Origin: Streptomyces narbonensis
Lineage (GTDB): Bacteria; Actinomycetota; Actinomycetes; Streptomycetales; Streptomycetaceae
Assembly (NCBI RefSeq): GCF_014649015.1
Contig: NZ_BMSF01000017.1
Coordinates: 1-64,000 of the forward strand
Direction: 5' to 3'
Length of the DNA stretch: 64,000 nucleotides
In this document: one piece after another, positions 62,801-64,000 of the stretch
How the letters are laid out: every line of letters begins with the position of its first letter
Position numbering within the stretch: the stretch's first letter is position 1
The notes under the pieces: model-generated
Database searches by the model: none
Told to the model about the DNA's origin: nothing
The model's input: the letters and a program-made list of their open reading frames with translations, nothing else
Made by a program: the position numbers and the translations under genes

Positions 62801-64000
62801 CGTTCCCATGCCTCCAAGGGCGGCCCGTAGGCTCGGGCCAGGCTACGGACGGCGGCGGGGACACGGCGGCCGAAGGCACAGAGGCTCGCCTCACCCATCA
62901 GCCGTGCCAGTCGTCCGTAGGACTCCCCGGGCCCATCCTGACGCTGCGCGAGTTCGAGCCCTCGCCGGGTACCGACCCGACAGGGAGAGCAGGCTCCGCA
63001 GCTCTCGTCGGCGGCGAACTCCCAGATGTGCCCGAGAAGTTCGTACGGATCGATGTCGGCGCCGAAGGCGACCATACCGGCGTGACCGAGGGCGACACCG
63101 CGCTCGGAAAGGGCTGCCGTGGTGAGCGGGACGTCGAGCGCGGTCGCGGAGAGGAACCCGCCGAGGGGGCCGCCGATCTGGAGGGCGACGAGTTCACCGT
63201 CGCCCTTGGGACCACCACCGAACCGGGTGACGATCTCGTCCACGGGAGTGCCGAGTTCGACCTCGTAGGCCCCTGGCCGGGCGAAGCGTTCGGACAGGCA
63301 GACCAGTTTGGTGCCGGTCTCGTGCGGTACGCCGCGTCGGGCGTAGGACGCTCCGCCGTGGGCGAGGATCCAGGGCACGGCCGCCAGGGTCTCCACGTTG
63401 TTCACCACGGTCGGCATGTCCCACAGGCCGTGGTCCGTGGGGTAGGGAGGCCGGGGGCGTGCGCAGCCGCGGGCGCCTTCGAGTCGGGCGATCAGGGCGG
63501 TCTCCTCGCCGGCGACGTAGGAACCGGCGCCTTCGACGATCTCGACGAACGGCCGCGGACCGGATTCCTCCACCGAGGGGGCCAGGTCACCGGCCCCGGT
63601 CGCGCGTTCCACCGCCCGGCGCAGCCGGACCAGGGCCTTCGGATACTCGGAACGGACGAGAACGGTCCCCCGCCGGGCGCCACAGGCGAAGCAGGCCAGG
63701 GCGAGTCCCGCGAGGACGCGCTCGGGGTCCTCCTCCATGAGCAGTCGGTCGGCATACGATCCCGGGTCGCCCTCGTCCCCGTTGGCGACGACGATCGTGT
63801 CCGCCTTCCCCGCCGCCGCGGCCCACTTGTCGGCCACCGGGAACCCGGCGCCGCCGCGCCCGCGCAGTCCCGAGGCGACGATCTCCTCCTGCACGTCCTC
63901 GGGGTTCAGGCCGGTCACCACGCTGCGCCACACGTCCCAGGCGGACTGCCCTCCGGCGATGCCGGCGAGGAGGACCGGCGCACCGGTGGTATCGGTCGCG
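62797..64000 (-). CDS. NuoF/FdsB-like NADH-binding flavoprotein subunit of formate dehydrogenase (partial)
   Basis: Open at the right edge; at least 401 residues are visible. Landmarks: SGLRGRGGAGFPVADKWAAA (FMN/NADH site), VVANGDEGDPGSYADRLLME, EGAGSYVAGEETALIARLEG, and the [4Fe-4S] motif ADESCGACSPCRVGTRRGLE plus a later cysteine (EASLCAFGR). This is the NADH-oxidising subunit that couples to the FdhA-type alpha subunit in soluble NAD-dependent formate dehydrogenases. Its stop overlaps the alpha start. The window ends before its own start, and a NuoE-like gamma subunit could be fused or lie just beyond. Confidence 0.88.
   Translation of the reverse strand, partial: ATDTTGAPVLLAGIAGGQSAWDVWRSVVTGLNPEDVQEEIVASGLRGRGGAGFPVADKWAAAAGKADTIVVANGDEGDPGSYADRLLMEEDPERVLAGLALACFACGARRGTVLVRSEYPKALVRLRRAVERATGAGDLAPSVEESGPRPFVEIVEGAGSYVAGEETALIARLEGARGCARPRPPYPTDHGLWDMPTVVNNVETLAAVPWILAHGGASYARRGVPHETGTKLVCLSERFARPGAYEVELGTPVDEIVTRFGGGPKGDGELVALQIGGPLGGFLSATALDVPLTTAALSERGVALGHAGMVAFGADIDPYELLGHIWEFAADESCGACSPCRVGTRRGLELAQRQDGPGESYGRLARLMGEASLCAFGRRVPAAVRSLARAYGPPLEAWER

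Noticed and set aside
59615..62830. Long plus-strand open frame opposite formate dehydrogenase
   Set aside because: Antisense shadow caused by third-position GC; begins inside a USP gene and shows no recognisable domain.
1..64000. CRISPR arrays, tRNA/rRNA genes, insertion sequences, attachment sites
   Set aside because: No regular direct repeats with spacers, no cloverleaf-like or rRNA sequences, and no transposase or integrase motifs were seen.

Overview
The window looks like chromosomal DNA from a Streptomyces or close relative. The sequence is very GC-rich, most start codons are ATG or GTG behind GGAGG-type ribosome sites, and the gene content is typical: TerD/TerB tellurium-type proteins, Spo0M, DUF6223, an ECF41 sigma factor, and many CBS and universal stress proteins (USPs). 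I see no rRNA, tRNA, CRISPR array, insertion sequence or phage genes.

Left part (1-20 kb). From the left edge: a DM13 protein cut by the window, a frameshifted haloperoxidase remnant, a TatA-like gene and terD. A BlaI-type repressor follows with an M56/M48 membrane protease, then terB, spo0M and a 73-residue protein. Three near-perfect CTACA-N4-TGTAG palindromes lie just upstream of terD, terB and the 73-residue gene, and a weaker one precedes the next operon. They suggest a BlaI-like stress regulon made of ter genes rather than beta-lactamase genes. Next come four consecutive CNNM/CorC-type membrane proteins with CBS domains, arranged long-short-long-short. After them lie small membrane proteins, a two-component-system remnant in which a kinase C-terminus is joined to a regulator C-terminus, an APC permease, an ECF41 sigma factor, a YhgE/Pip-like membrane protein and an NDH-2-like flavoprotein.

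Middle and right part (19-60 kb). This is a dormancy/hypoxia-type island closely parallel to the DosR (DevR) regulon of Mycobacterium tuberculosis and the OsdR regulon of S. coelicolor. It holds a DevR-like regulator and a GAF-GAF histidine kinase placed tail to tail, seven USPs, seven small CBS proteins, two P-type ATPases and an Acg-type nitroreductase. It also holds an Hrp1-like CBS protein, Hsp20, a DUF1918 protein, a PncB-type nicotinate phosphoribosyltransferase, an Rv1733c-like gene (apparently frameshifted), a PEP synthase, a beta-CASP nuclease, and an operon of alcohol dehydrogenase, HAD phosphatase and GH65 phosphorylase. Eight G/C palindromes close to GGGCCNNTCGGCCC sit 60-160 bp upstream of the likely operons and are candidate OsdR/DevR boxes.

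The most unusual block is 52.3-60.1 kb. Eight genes run on the plus strand, nearly all with overlapping stop and start codons: CBS-BON protein, AMP-forming acetyl-CoA synthetase, E1-alpha, E1-beta and E2 of a 2-oxo acid dehydrogenase, a lone acyl carrier protein, a second CBS-BON protein and a USP. It looks like an acetyl-CoA-forming module with its own adenylate-sensing proteins. The window ends in a convergent formate dehydrogenase operon (alpha subunit and a NuoF-like subunit that runs off the right edge). Together the island joins redox sensing, energy-charge sensing, NAD supply, acetyl-CoA/PEP metabolism, formate oxidation and ion pumping, as expected for survival under low oxygen or starvation.
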